The position numbers were made by a program, and so were the translations under genes. Shown piece after piece: positions 28,155 to 36,679 of a stretch of DNA of 64,000 nucleotides (position 1 is its first letter; each line of letters opens with the position of its first letter). Origin of the DNA: Pseudoxanthobacter soli DSM 19599 (lineage in GTDB: Bacteria; Pseudomonadota; Alphaproteobacteria; Rhizobiales; Segnochrobactraceae); NCBI RefSeq assembly GCF_900148505.1, contig NZ_FRXO01000006.1:124001-188000 (forward strand), given 5' to 3'. The notes beneath the pieces are model-generated. The model made no database searches. It saw only the letters and a list, made by a program, of their open reading frames with translations, and was not told the DNA's origin.

Positions 28155-29792
28155 TCAGTCCTTCACATAGATCGCGTCGTAGTTGATGACGCGGGTCGGG
28201 TCGACATAGATGTTCGCCGCGCCGCCCATCCGCTTCGACTTCGCCACGATACGGCGCTCGTTGAAGATCGGGATCCACGGGGCATCGGCCATCGCGTCGA
28301 TGAAGATCTTCTTCCAGGCCTCGATACGCTCGGCCGACTTCGACGGGTCGGACATGGAATCGGCGGCAACAGCCCGCTTCTGCAGGTCCTCGTTGCAGTA
28401 CCACGCCCAGTTCCAGCCGCCCTGGACGGCGCCGGCGCAGCCGAGGATCGGGCCGTAGAAGTTCGACGGATCCGGGAAGTCGGCGATCCAGGCCATGCCG
28501 CCGGACCAGATCATCGGCGCTTCACCCTCCGTGCCGCCGGCGGCGATGACGTTCGACTGCGCCAGTGCCTTGATCTCCGCCTTCACGCCGACGGCGGCGA
28601 GATCCTGCTGGATCGCCTGGGCGATGCGCGGCTGCGGATCGGTGTTGGTGGAGTAGAGCACCGTGGAGAAGCCATCCGGATAGCCGGCTTCCTTCAGAAG
28701 CTCCTTCGCCTTGGCGGGATCGTAGGCATAGCCCTTGTAGGCGGTGTCGTAGCCCGGCATCAGCGGCGGCAGCGGCTGGTTGGCCGGCGTGGCGCGGCCG
28801 TTGACGATGCGGACGATGCGGTCCTTGTTGATCGCCATGTTCAGCGCCTGACGGACCTTCACGTCGTCGAGCGGCTTGATCTTCGTGTTGAGGGTGACGT
28901 AGCCGGTCTGCAACTGCTGGCCGTCGACGATCTCCTCGGCGGCGTCCGGAGACTTGGTCATCTCCAGGAACTTGGCCGGGGGAACGCCGTCGCCGGCGAT
29001 GTCGACCTCGCCCTTCTGCAGACGCAGCAGCGCCACCAGCGGCTCCTGGCCGACCTCGATGGTGAAGCTGTTGATGCGCGGCACGCCCTTCTCGAAATAG
29101 TCGGGGTTGCGCTCAAACACGAGCTTCTGGCCGATGGTCCAGTCCTTCAGCGTGAAGGTGCCGGAGCCGACCGGCTTCTTGCCGAAGTCGCCGTTCGCCG
29201 CCTCGACGGCTTCCTTCGGCACGACCGAGGCGAAGTTGATCGCGAGGACGTGGAGGAAGGTGGCATCCGGCCGGGAGAGCTTGAAGACGACGGTGTCGGC
29301 ATCCGGCGTCTCGATGCCGGAAAGCCCGGTCGCCTTGCCGGCGGTGAAGTCGTCATAGCCGGCGATGGCACCGAAGAAGCCGGCGCCCGGCCCCTGGGTC
29401 TTGGGGTCGACGGCCCGCTCGATCGAGTACTTCACGTCGGCCGGCACGACTTCGCGGCCGTTGGAGAACTTCACGCCCTCGCGCAGCTTGAAGGTGTAGG
29501 TGAGACCGTCGGGCGAGACGGTGAAGCTCTCGGCGAGCGAGGGCACCAGGTCCGGCGTGCCGGGCTTGTAGTCCATCAGGCGGGAGAACAGGCTCTTGAT
29601 GATCGACCAGTTCTGCCAGTCGTAGCCGATGGCGGGATCGAGGGTGGCGATGTCGTCCTTGTAGGTGACGATGATGTCGCCGCCCTGCGCCTGCGCCATC
29701 GCCGGCGCGACGGAGGACAGCGTCAGCCCCACGGCCGGCGCGAAGGCGATGGCGGCCGCGAAGGCCGTCGATCGCAGCAGTGTCTTCAGCAT
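28155..29792 (-). CDS. ABC substrate-binding protein, family 5 (peptide/nickel/amide type)
   Basis: 545 residues. Signal peptide of about 37 residues ending in APAMAQAQ. The mature part shows the family-5 pattern: DIIVTYKDDIATLDPAIGYD, SLAESFTVSPDGLTYTFKLREG and VRQALNMAINKDRIV. In this amide operon the cargo is probably a short amide, peptide or urea-like compound. A 12-bp sequence spanning the stop codon is repeated 16 bp downstream. The 173-bp gap to the amidase is GC-rich, with a CCGGCC/GGCCGG hairpin. Confidence 0.92.
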   Translation of the reverse strand: MLKTLLRSTAFAAAIAFAPAVGLTLSSVAPAMAQAQGGDIIVTYKDDIATLDPAIGYDWQNWSIIKSLFSRLMDYKPGTPDLVPSLAESFTVSPDGLTYTFKLREGVKFSNGREVVPADVKYSIERAVDPKTQGPGAGFFGAIAGYDDFTAGKATGLSGIETPDADTVVFKLSRPDATFLHVLAINFASVVPKEAVEAANGDFGKKPVGSGTFTLKDWTIGQKLVFERNPDYFEKGVPRINSFTIEVGQEPLVALLRLQKGEVDIAGDGVPPAKFLEMTKSPDAAEEIVDGQQLQTGYVTLNTKIKPLDDVKVRQALNMAINKDRIVRIVNGRATPANQPLPPLMPGYDTAYKGYAYDPAKAKELLKEAGYPDGFSTVLYSTNTDPQPRIAQAIQQDLAAVGVKAEIKALAQSNVIAAGGTEGEAPMIWSGGMAWIADFPDPSNFYGPILGCAGAVQGGWNWAWYCNEDLQKRAVAADSMSDPSKSAERIEAWKKIFIDAMADAPWIPIFNERRIVAKSKRMGGAANIYVDPTRVINYDAIYVKD

Positions 29793-29838
29793 GGCGTCTA
29801 ACCCTCTGTTTGTTTCGTGGCGGATGAAGCGGACGGGC

Positions 29839-30759
29839 TCACGCGGCGCGGATGCGCGGATCGATCAGCGGCGCGAGCAGATCGGCGGCAAGGTTTCCAA
29901 GGACGATGGCGAGCGCGGACACCAGCGTGACGCCCATGATGATGGGAATGTCGACCTGCTGGATCGCCTGCCAGGCGAGCTGGCCGATGCCGGGCCAGCC
30001 GAAGACCGCCTCGACCACCACAGTACCGCCCATGAACTGGCCGATATCGATGCCGATCATGGCGATTACCGGGAGCAGGGCGTTCGGCAGCGCATGGCGC
30101 AGCACGACGCGCCGGGCGGACAGGCCCTTGGCGCGGGCGGTGCGGACATAGTCCTGGCCGAGCACGTCGATCATCGCCGAGCGGACGATGCGGGCATACC
30201 AGCCGGCGCCGAGGATGCCGAGCGTGAAGGCCGGAAGCACCAGGTGGGCCGGCGAGCCGTAGCCCGACATCGGGAACCAGCCGAGCGTTGCCGCGAACAC
30301 GTAGAGCAGCAGCAGCGCCACCAGGAACTGGGGCGTCGAGACGCCGACGAACGACAGCGTCATCACCATGCGGTCGACCACGCCGTTGCGGCGCAGCGCG
30401 GCGATCACGCCGAGCGTGAGGCCGATCGCCACCTCAATGGCGATGCCGGCCGCCATCAGCGTCAGCGTCGCGGGAAGACGTGCGGCGATCAGAGGCGCGA
30501 CGGCGGTCTTCTGGTTGAATGAGCGCCCGAGATCGCCCTGGGCGAGGTTGGAGAGGTAGGTCCAGAACTGCTCGATCAGCGGGCGGTCGAGCCCGAGCTG
30601 ATGGCGGATGTTGGCCACCGTCGTCGGCGTGGCGTTGCGCCCGGCGAGCAGCACCGCCGGATCGGCCGGCAGCGCGTAGAGCAGCACGAATGTGATGGCC
30701 GCGACGCCGACGAGGATGAGGATCGCCTGCACGAGGCGGCGGGCGAACAGGGCCACCAT
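29839..30759 (-). CDS. ABC permease DppB-like
   Basis: 306 residues, six transmembrane helices. The family N-terminus is FARRLVQAILILVGVAAITF, and the cytoplasmic docking loop is DYVRTARAKGLSARRVVLRH. It begins 1 bp after the DppC-like gene ends. In classic Dpp operons B precedes C; here C precedes B. Confidence 0.93.
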   Translation of the reverse strand: MVALFARRLVQAILILVGVAAITFVLLYALPADPAVLLAGRNATPTTVANIRHQLGLDRPLIEQFWTYLSNLAQGDLGRSFNQKTAVAPLIAARLPATLTLMAAGIAIEVAIGLTLGVIAALRRNGVVDRMVMTLSFVGVSTPQFLVALLLLYVFAATLGWFPMSGYGSPAHLVLPAFTLGILGAGWYARIVRSAMIDVLGQDYVRTARAKGLSARRVVLRHALPNALLPVIAMIGIDIGQFMGGTVVVEAVFGWPGIGQLAWQAIQQVDIPIIMGVTLVSALAIVLGNLAADLLAPLIDPRIRAA

Positions 30760-30760
30760 G

Positions 30761-31618
30761 TCAGTCCCTCCCGCGCTGCGTCGGGTCGATCAGATCGCGC
30801 AGGGCGTCGCCGACGAGGTTGAAGGACAGCGCCGTCGCCAGGATCGCGAGGCCGGGGAAGAACACGAGCCACGGCGCCGACTGGAAATAGCTCTGGCTTT
30901 CGAACACGATGTTGCCCCACGACGGCTCCGGCGGCTGCACGCCGATGCCGAGGAACGAGAGCGTCGCCTCCAGCAGCACGGTGGTCGCGATGCCGAGGGT
31001 GCCCCACACGATGGCGGTCGGCACCAGGTGCGGCAGGATGTGGAGCGCGAGCACCCGCAGGTTTCCCGCTCCCATGGCGCGTTCGGCGAGGATGAAGTCG
31101 CGTTCTGTCAGCGAGCGGGTCTCGGTGTAGGCGATGCGCGCGACCTGCACCCAGTTCACCATCGCGATCACCATGGCGACGATCCAGAGGCTCGGCTTCA
31201 GCAGCGCCGCCAGCACGATGGCGAGCAACAGCGCGGGGAAAGCCGTCATCAGGTCGGTGAAGCGCATCAGCACCCCGCCGGGCAGGCCGCCGAAATAGCC
31301 GGCGAGGATGCCCACGGTGAGACCGATCAGCACCGCCGTTCCGTTGGCGACGACGCCGATCATCAGCGATGTCCGCGCACCGTAGATGAGGCGCGAGAGC
31401 AGGTCGCGGCCGAGGGTGTCGGTGCCGAGCCAGAACTGGTGCGACGGCGGCAGGGGCGCGCCTTCGAGCGACAGCCCGTCGAACATCTGGTTGTCCGGTG
31501 CGTAGGGGGCGAGCCACGGCGCGAACAGCGCCGCCGCGACCACGCATCCGATGACGACGATGCCTGCGAACAGCACCGGGCGCCTGACGAGCCCGCGGAG
31601 AAGAGCGCCGACCGCCAT
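30761..31618 (-). CDS. ABC permease DppC-like
   Basis: 285 residues with the DppC pattern: N-terminal helix, FWLGTDTLGRDLLSRLIYGA signature, docking loop LTERDFILAERAMGAGNLRV, and LGIGVQPPEPSWG near the C-terminus. Its ATG shares one base with the amiR stop (TGATG at 31620-31616), so it is coupled to amiR. Confidence 0.93.
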   Translation of the reverse strand: MAVGALLRGLVRRPVLFAGIVVIGCVVAAALFAPWLAPYAPDNQMFDGLSLEGAPLPPSHQFWLGTDTLGRDLLSRLIYGARTSLMIGVVANGTAVLIGLTVGILAGYFGGLPGGVLMRFTDLMTAFPALLLAIVLAALLKPSLWIVAMVIAMVNWVQVARIAYTETRSLTERDFILAERAMGAGNLRVLALHILPHLVPTAIVWGTLGIATTVLLEATLSFLGIGVQPPEPSWGNIVFESQSYFQSAPWLVFFPGLAILATALSFNLVGDALRDLIDPTQRGRD

Positions 31619-32196
31619 CAGCCGACCTCCGGCAGGCGATGCCCGCCCGCGAGGAGTTCGACGGCCGCCTGCTCCAGCGTGATGCGGCGGCGCATCGCCG
31701 ACTGGCGAAGGCGGCGATAGGCAGCCTCCTCGTCGATCTCGAAGGCCCGGGCGATCGTCTCGACGGCATGGAGCACCACGCCGCGCAGCCGCAGCCGCGC
31801 GGCGAGTTCGGCGAGCTTCTCACCGGTCGCCCGGCGCTCGGCGAACACGTGCATCGCCAGCACAAGCGCCGGATAGATCGAGGCCGCGGTGACGGGCTTC
31901 GTGATGATGGCGCCGGCGCCCTGTTCGATCGCCCAGGCGATGCGGCCCGGGGCTTCGGAGCCGAGCAGGGCGACCACGGGCACGCGCGCCTCGCCGGGAT
32001 TCCACGGCAGCAGGCCGTTCCAGCCCTGATCGGCATCGACCAGCACGATATCGCACGGCTCGTCCTGGCCGAGCGGCGACCAGTGGCGTTCGACATTGAG
32101 CCCGAGCAGCCGGAGCTGGCGGGCGAGCCGGTCGACGCCCTCGTCGGGGCGGTGGAGGATGACGGCGCTCAGGCCGACGAAGTTCGGCGTGCTCAT
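31618..32196 (-). CDS. amiR: AmiR/NasR-type ANTAR antiterminator
   Basis: 192 residues. An N-terminal pseudo-receiver (about 1-120) precedes a coiled segment and a C-terminal ANTAR RNA-binding helical domain (about 130-185: RLRGVVLHAVETIARAFEID, then RLRQSAMRRRITLEQAAVEL). In Pseudomonas AmiR is held by AmiC and, when amide is present, prevents termination in the operon leader. Start ATG 32196 overlaps the amiC stop by 4 bp. The frame is open upstream through amiC in another phase, but that part is not coding. A matching intrinsic terminator lies in the leader before amiC. Confidence 0.88.
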   Translation of the reverse strand: MSTPNFVGLSAVILHRPDEGVDRLARQLRLLGLNVERHWSPLGQDEPCDIVLVDADQGWNGLLPWNPGEARVPVVALLGSEAPGRIAWAIEQGAGAIITKPVTAASIYPALVLAMHVFAERRATGEKLAELAARLRLRGVVLHAVETIARAFEIDEEAAYRRLRQSAMRRRITLEQAAVELLAGGHRLPEVG

Positions 32197-33329
32197 GAGA
32201 CGACCCGCAGGTGAGACGACGGGCGCACGTCGCGCGCGCCGGTCAGGTAGGGATCGGCGGCGATCGGCGGACGGGAGGCGATCACGTCGAAGCCGCCCTC
32301 GCCGTTGATGCGGCCGAGATGGAAGGGCAGGGCGGCGTGATTGGTGCGCGGGTCGATCCGCATCGGACCTTGCACCGTGTGATGAACCTTGCCGCACACG
32401 GCCTGGCGGACGTCGGACGGCTCGTCCGTGCCGGCGGACAGGATCGCCTCGGCGCAGAGCCGGACGGCCGCATAGGCGCCGGAGAAGAAGGAGGAGAAGC
32501 GCCGGTCGGCACCGAACCGCGCCATCGCCGCCGCCTTGAAGGCCCGGTTTTCCGGCGTGTCGAGGCTGTCGAAATAGCACGCCGCCGCAAGCTGCCCGAT
32601 GGCGGCGCCGGGGACGATCTCGCCCAGTTCGCATTCCGTCAGGTCGCAGCTCACGACGGGGCAGTTTTCGGGGCGGAACGCGGGATCCTCGCGGGCGAGT
32701 TCGTTCATGGCGGCCAGGAAGGCGTAGCTCGACGGGCCGATGAGATTGTTCAGGATGAACGAGGGCCGTTGCGCACGGATCTCGGCGATCAGGCGGCCGA
32801 TCTCGGTCTCCTCGATCGGCAGGAAGCGCTCGCCGACGACCTCGCCGCCGCCCCTTGCCAGCAGTTCGCGGGCGAGGCGGTTCATCTCCCAGCCCCACAC
32901 ATAGTTCGCGCCGAGCAGGAACACCCGGCCGCCATGGCGCGGCATGAGGTAGTCGAACAGCGGGACCAGGTGCTGATTGGGGCAAGCGCCGGTATAGATG
33001 ATGTTCTCGTTCGCCTCGAAACCCTCGTAGGGACAGATGTACCACAGCAGCGCGTCGTGCTTCTCGACGAGCGGCGTCACGTCCTTGCGCGCGGCCGAAA
33101 GCGCCGTGCCGACGATGTGCCGGCAGCCTTTTTCGCGCAGCAGTTCCCGGGCGAGCGTCACATAGCGCGCCGCCTCGCCCTGCGGGTCGGCGACGACGAG
33201 TTCCACCGGCACGCCCTCGCGGGCGAGTTCGGCGGCGGCCAGTTCGGCGCCGTCGCGGCACTCGCGGCCGAAGGCACCGTAAGGGCCCGTCGTCGAGTAG
33301 AGGATGCCGATGCGAAGGGGCGTTTTCAT
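32193..33329 (-). CDS. amiC: AmiC-like amide sensor (periplasmic-binding-protein fold, cytoplasmic)
   Basis: 378 residues starting MKTPLRIGILYSTTGPYGAF with no signal peptide, so it stays in the cytoplasm, as AmiC does; true urea/amide transport proteins would have a leader. Leu/Ile/Val-binding-type fold, with NLIGPSSYAFLAAMNELARE and FSSFFSGAYAAVRLCAEAIL typical of the AmiC/UrtA group. ATG 33329 is chosen because an upstream start would lie in the terminator region. First gene of the amide operon, overlapping amiR. Inferred role: bind amide and free AmiR. Confidence 0.85.
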   Translation of the reverse strand: MKTPLRIGILYSTTGPYGAFGRECRDGAELAAAELAREGVPVELVVADPQGEAARYVTLARELLREKGCRHIVGTALSAARKDVTPLVEKHDALLWYICPYEGFEANENIIYTGACPNQHLVPLFDYLMPRHGGRVFLLGANYVWGWEMNRLARELLARGGGEVVGERFLPIEETEIGRLIAEIRAQRPSFILNNLIGPSSYAFLAAMNELAREDPAFRPENCPVVSCDLTECELGEIVPGAAIGQLAAACYFDSLDTPENRAFKAAAMARFGADRRFSSFFSGAYAAVRLCAEAILSAGTDEPSDVRQAVCGKVHHTVQGPMRIDPRTNHAALPFHLGRINGEGGFDVIASRPPIAADPYLTGARDVRPSSHLRVVS

Positions 33330-33379
33330 GGTGCGTGCACCGCGCTCCGGATTCGAAACCTGCGCAGGGACCCAAACGC

Positions 33380-33418
33380 AAAAAACCCCACGAAACCGCA
33401 ACGCCGGTTCGGCGGGGT
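33380..33418 (-). terminator. Intrinsic terminator in amiC leader (probable antitermination site)
   Basis: Read on the minus strand: ACCCC (33418-33414), inner stem CGAACCG/CGGTTTCG, closing GGGGT, then six U residues (33385-33380). It lies about 50 bp before the amiC start and after the promoter. A terminator in a leader ahead of an AmiR-containing operon is what ANTAR regulation requires. I could not define the two ANTAR hexaloops with confidence. Confidence 0.7.
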
Positions 33419-33493
33419 CTCGCGGGGCGAAATTGCCCTTGGCCTCTGCGGCCTATGTCAAGCCACCCGAGTGCCTACCGGATAGCCATGCGT

Positions 33494-33521
33494 ACAATAT
33501 AGGCTGACGCACTGATGTCAA
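33494..33521 (-). promoter_or_regulatory. Sigma-70-like promoter of the amide operon
   Basis: TTGACA (33521-33516, minus strand) is a perfect -35 box, followed after 16 nt by TATTGT (33499-33494). The transcript would start near 33487, giving a leader of about 155 nt that contains the terminator. Confidence 0.65.
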
Positions 33522-33560
33522 CGGACTTGTCGCCCGCTGTCCAGAGGCCGGCGACGCCCC

Positions 33561-33947
33561 TCAGCTCTCCTGCGGCGCGCCGTTGCCGCTGTCGCCGCCC
33601 TCCGGATTGAACGGCGGCACGTCCGTCCGTCCCTCGGTGCGGTCGCGATAAAGCGCGGCGCGGCCGAGCAGCATCAGCGTGACCGGCGTGGTGACGGTGA
33701 CGAACGCCGTGATCAGAAGCTCGTGAATGACCGGCCGCGAATCCAGCACGGAGAAGAAGATCATCGAGGCGATCAGTACACCGCCGGCGCCCCAGGTGGT
33801 TCCGAGGGTCGGCGGATGCAGGCGCTGGTAGAAGCTGCGAAGCCGCACCAGCCCGATCGTGCCGATCAGCGTCACGCCGGCGCCGAGCAGGAGGAACAGG
33901 GAAACGAGGACGGCCGCCCAGAGCGGCAGATCGGCCGCGTGGCTCAT
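33561..33947 (-). CDS. phaG: Mrp/Pha cation antiporter subunit G
   Basis: 128 residues, three transmembrane helices with the subunit-G pattern LIGTIGLVRLRSFYQRLHPPTLGTTWG. The hydrophilic tail has about 25 residues. Start ATG 33947 overlaps the phaF stop; the frame upstream lies in phaF. Last gene of the mrp operon. Confidence 0.93.
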   Translation of the reverse strand: MSHAADLPLWAAVLVSLFLLLGAGVTLIGTIGLVRLRSFYQRLHPPTLGTTWGAGGVLIASMIFFSVLDSRPVIHELLITAFVTVTTPVTLMLLGRAALYRDRTEGRTDVPPFNPEGGDSGNGAPQES

Positions 33948-34225
33948 TCGATCACCTCCCCGCGCATCAGGAACTTCGCGAGCGCAGCCGTGGAGATGAA
34001 GCCGAGCAGGGCGATGACCAGCGCGGCCTCGAAATAGAGCGTGCTGCCCGTGCGGATGCCGAAGGTCAGGAGCAGCAGCATGGCGCAGATATAGAGCGCA
34101 TCGAGAGCGAGCACGCGATCCTGCGCCCGGGGACCACGGAACAGGCGGAACACGCAGCACGCCATGGCCAGAACGAACATGAGCTGCGCGAGCGTGACAG
34201 ACCAGAGCAGGATCATGGCGCTCAT
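33944..34225 (-). CDS. phaF: Mrp/Pha cation antiporter subunit F
   Basis: 93 residues, three transmembrane helices; segments RLFRGPRAQDRVLALDALYI are typical of MrpF. Overlaps phaE and phaG by 4 bp on each side, so the subunits are made in coupled fashion. Confidence 0.93.
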   Translation of the reverse strand: MSAMILLWSVTLAQLMFVLAMACCVFRLFRGPRAQDRVLALDALYICAMLLLLTFGIRTGSTLYFEAALVIALLGFISTAALAKFLMRGEVIE

Positions 34226-34701
34226 TCGAAGATCTCCATGAGGCGCGGCTCATAGCGCTTCTTGATCAGGTCGATCCAGTCCTGCTCGTTCTCCAGATCC
34301 AGCACGTGAAGCAGCAGCGTGCCCGTCCTGGAGCGGTACTCGACCCAGGCCGTTCCCGGCGTCGCGGTCAGCACGCAGGCGAGCACGGCGAGCGCCGTGC
34401 GGTCGCGGACGGTGAGCGGGATCGCCACGAAGCCGGTCCGCTCGGGCCGACCGCGCAGCACGATGCGGCCGACGGCGATGTTGGACCGGATGATGTCGAC
34501 GAACACGAGGCCGAAAAGCCGGACGATGGCGCCCCAGCGCCGCACGCGCGGCTTTTCCGGCTCGAGCGCCGCCATGATCCGCGTGGCGACGGCGGCAATC
34601 GCCACGCCGAGAATGAGGTGCCCGAGCGAGAAGCCGTTGAGCAGGAGCCACATCAGCACCAGCGACGCGGCGAGCAGCGGATAGGGCAGCAGACGCGTCA
34701 T
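34222..34701 (-). CDS. phaE: Mrp/Pha cation antiporter subunit E
   Basis: 159 residues. Two or three N-terminal helices precede the conserved cytoplasmic part (VDIIRSNIAVGRIVL, then TATPGTAWVEYRSRTGTLLLHVLD). Start ATG 34701 overlaps the phaD stop. Confidence 0.93.
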   Translation of the reverse strand: MTRLLPYPLLAASLVLMWLLLNGFSLGHLILGVAIAAVATRIMAALEPEKPRVRRWGAIVRLFGLVFVDIIRSNIAVGRIVLRGRPERTGFVAIPLTVRDRTALAVLACVLTATPGTAWVEYRSRTGTLLLHVLDLENEQDWIDLIKKRYEPRLMEIFE

Positions 34702-36344
34702 GGCGAGGCCTCCGCTTCGGGGGCCGACCCGGCGGGCGGCGGGACCGGCCGCTTTTCGAGCACGCCGCGGATATAGGCGTCCGGTTGGTGCAGGGCACCG
34801 GCGGTCGCCTCGGCGTAACGCATCAGCGGGCCGGCCTGCACCGTCATGGCCGCGCACACCACCAGCAGAAACACCACCGGCAGGAACTCGACCACCATCA
34901 CCCGCGGCACGACGATCTCCACCGGCGACCAGAACATGCGGATGCCGGCCCGGACCATCGCGACCATTGCGAACAGGCCGGAGACCAAAAGCATGGCCAT
35001 GAACGACCATCCCTCAGTCGAGAGCGGCCCGCCCCCACCGACCGAAAGCGCCGCCGAAGCCACGGCGAACTTGCCGACGAAGCCCGAGAGCGGCGGCAGA
35101 CCCGACAGTAGCAATCCGCACAACAGGAAGCATGCACCGAGGATCGCGAGCGTTCCGGGGATGGACGTGCCGACCTCGCGCTCCTCCGCTTCCTCGTCGT
35201 CCTCGCCATAGGCCTCCATGGTCACGGCCAGCACGTTCGCGGCCGGGTTCTGGGTGCGCTCCACCAGTTCGACCAGCAGGAACAGCGCGCCGATCGTGAG
35301 GGTGGAACTGACCATGTAGTAGAGGGCGCCCGCCGTCACGGCGCTGCTGGAGATGCCGGCGGCGGCGAGCATGGTGCCGCTGGAAACGAGAACGCTGAAC
35401 GCGACGAGCCGGCCCATGGCCTGGGAGGCCAGCACGCCGATGGTGCCGAACGCGATCGTCACCATGCCGCCGGCGAACAGCCAGGCGTCGTCGAGCCCGA
35501 CCGAGCGGCCCGCATTGACGCCGAACAGGAGCGGCGACAGCCGCAGCACGGCATAGACCCCGACCTTGCTGAGGACGGCGAAGATGGCCGCGACCGGCGC
35601 CGCAGCCGCCGCGTAGGCCCCCGGCAGCCAGAAACACAGCGGCCACATACCGGCCTTCACCAGGAACGCGACGCCGAGGATGACGATGCCCGCATCGAGA
35701 AGCGCGTGGTCGTCCGCGGGGATGCTCGCCATGCGCACCGCGAGGTCCGCCATGTTCAGCGTGCCGGTCACGCCGTAGATCAGGCTGACGCCGATCAGGA
35801 ACAGGAACGAGGCCGCGAGATTGATGGCGACATAATGCAGCCCCGCCCGCACGCGCGTGACGCCCGAGCCGTGCAGCAGCAGCCCGTAGGACGCGGCAAG
35901 CAGCACCTCGAAGAACACGAACAGGTTGAAGAGATCGCCGGTGAGGAACGCCCCGTTCAGCCCCATCAGCAGGAGCTGGAACAGCGTGTGGAAATGCGGC
36001 CCCGCCCTGTGCCAGCGAGCGAGCGAGAACGTGAGCGACGCGACGGCGAGGATGCTCGTCATCGTCAGCATCAGCGCGGACAGGCGGTCCAGAACCAGCA
36101 CGATGCCGAACGGCGCCGCCCAGTTGCCGAGAAGATAGGTGCTGACGTGCGCGTCCGGTCCGCCGACCGCATCGGCGGCCCACAGCAGCACGAGGCTGAT
36201 GAGGAGGAGCGCGACGGTGGAGACGACGTCGATCACCGCCTTCAGCGTGTGGCGCCGCTCGTCATAGAGCAGGAGCAGCGCGCCGGTGACCAGCGGCAGC
36301 ACGATCGGGGCAATGAGAAGATGCTCGATCGGCAGCACGTTCAC
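34698..36344 (-). CDS. phaD: Mrp/Pha cation antiporter subunit D
   Basis: 548 residues, about 14 transmembrane helices, related to complex I NuoN/M subunits. Key segments: FNLFVFFEVLLAASYGLLLH, with the conserved Glu in helix 5, and FLVKAGMWPLCFWLPGAYAA, with the conserved Lys. Starts at GTG 36344, overlapping the phaC stop (GTGA) with AGGGAG just upstream. A loop of acidic residues (EDDEEAEERE) sits at about 395-405. Confidence 0.95.
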   Translation of the reverse strand: MNVLPIEHLLIAPIVLPLVTGALLLLYDERRHTLKAVIDVVSTVALLLISLVLLWAADAVGGPDAHVSTYLLGNWAAPFGIVLVLDRLSALMLTMTSILAVASLTFSLARWHRAGPHFHTLFQLLLMGLNGAFLTGDLFNLFVFFEVLLAASYGLLLHGSGVTRVRAGLHYVAINLAASFLFLIGVSLIYGVTGTLNMADLAVRMASIPADDHALLDAGIVILGVAFLVKAGMWPLCFWLPGAYAAAAAPVAAIFAVLSKVGVYAVLRLSPLLFGVNAGRSVGLDDAWLFAGGMVTIAFGTIGVLASQAMGRLVAFSVLVSSGTMLAAAGISSSAVTAGALYYMVSSTLTIGALFLLVELVERTQNPAANVLAVTMEAYGEDDEEAEEREVGTSIPGTLAILGACFLLCGLLLSGLPPLSGFVGKFAVASAALSVGGGGPLSTEGWSFMAMLLVSGLFAMVAMVRAGIRMFWSPVEIVVPRVMVVEFLPVVFLLVVCAAMTVQAGPLMRYAEATAGALHQPDAYIRGVLEKRPVPPPAGSAPEAEASP

Positions 36345-36679
36345 GACTCCCTGCCGTCGACGTGGTCGCTGCCGGTGAGGCCGCGCGAGGCAAGCATGAC
36401 CACGAGGAACAGCGCGGTGGTTGCGAAGCCGATGACGATCGCCGTCAGCACCAGCGCCTGGGGAACCGGGTCGGCATAATCGGCCGGGTTCACGGGGCCC
36501 GCGGCGTCCAGCACCGCCGGCGCGCCGACGCGCACCCGCCCCATCGAGAAGATGAACAGGTTGACGCCATAGGCGATGAGCGAAAGCCCGACGATGACCT
36601 GATAGGTGCGCGGCCGCAGGATCAGCCACACGCCCGAGCCGACGAGAACGCCGATTCCGATGGCAAGCGTCAGTTCCAT
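36341..36679 (-). CDS. phaC: Mrp/Pha cation antiporter subunit C
   Basis: 112 residues, three helices, NuoK-like (VIVGLSLIAYGVNLFIFSMG and DPVPQALVLTAIVIGFATTA). Start ATG 36679 lies 10 bp inside the end of phaAB. Not to be confused with PHA synthase, which shares the symbol. Confidence 0.95.
   Translation of the reverse strand: MELTLAIGIGVLVGSGVWLILRPRTYQVIVGLSLIAYGVNLFIFSMGRVRVGAPAVLDAAGPVNPADYADPVPQALVLTAIVIGFATTALFLVVMLASRGLTGSDHVDGRES

Noticed and set aside
32197-33381. N-terminal extension of amiR (total 587 codons) in another phase of amiC
   Set aside because: AmiR homologues are about 195 residues; the extension overlaps the real amiC frame and is Arg-rich.
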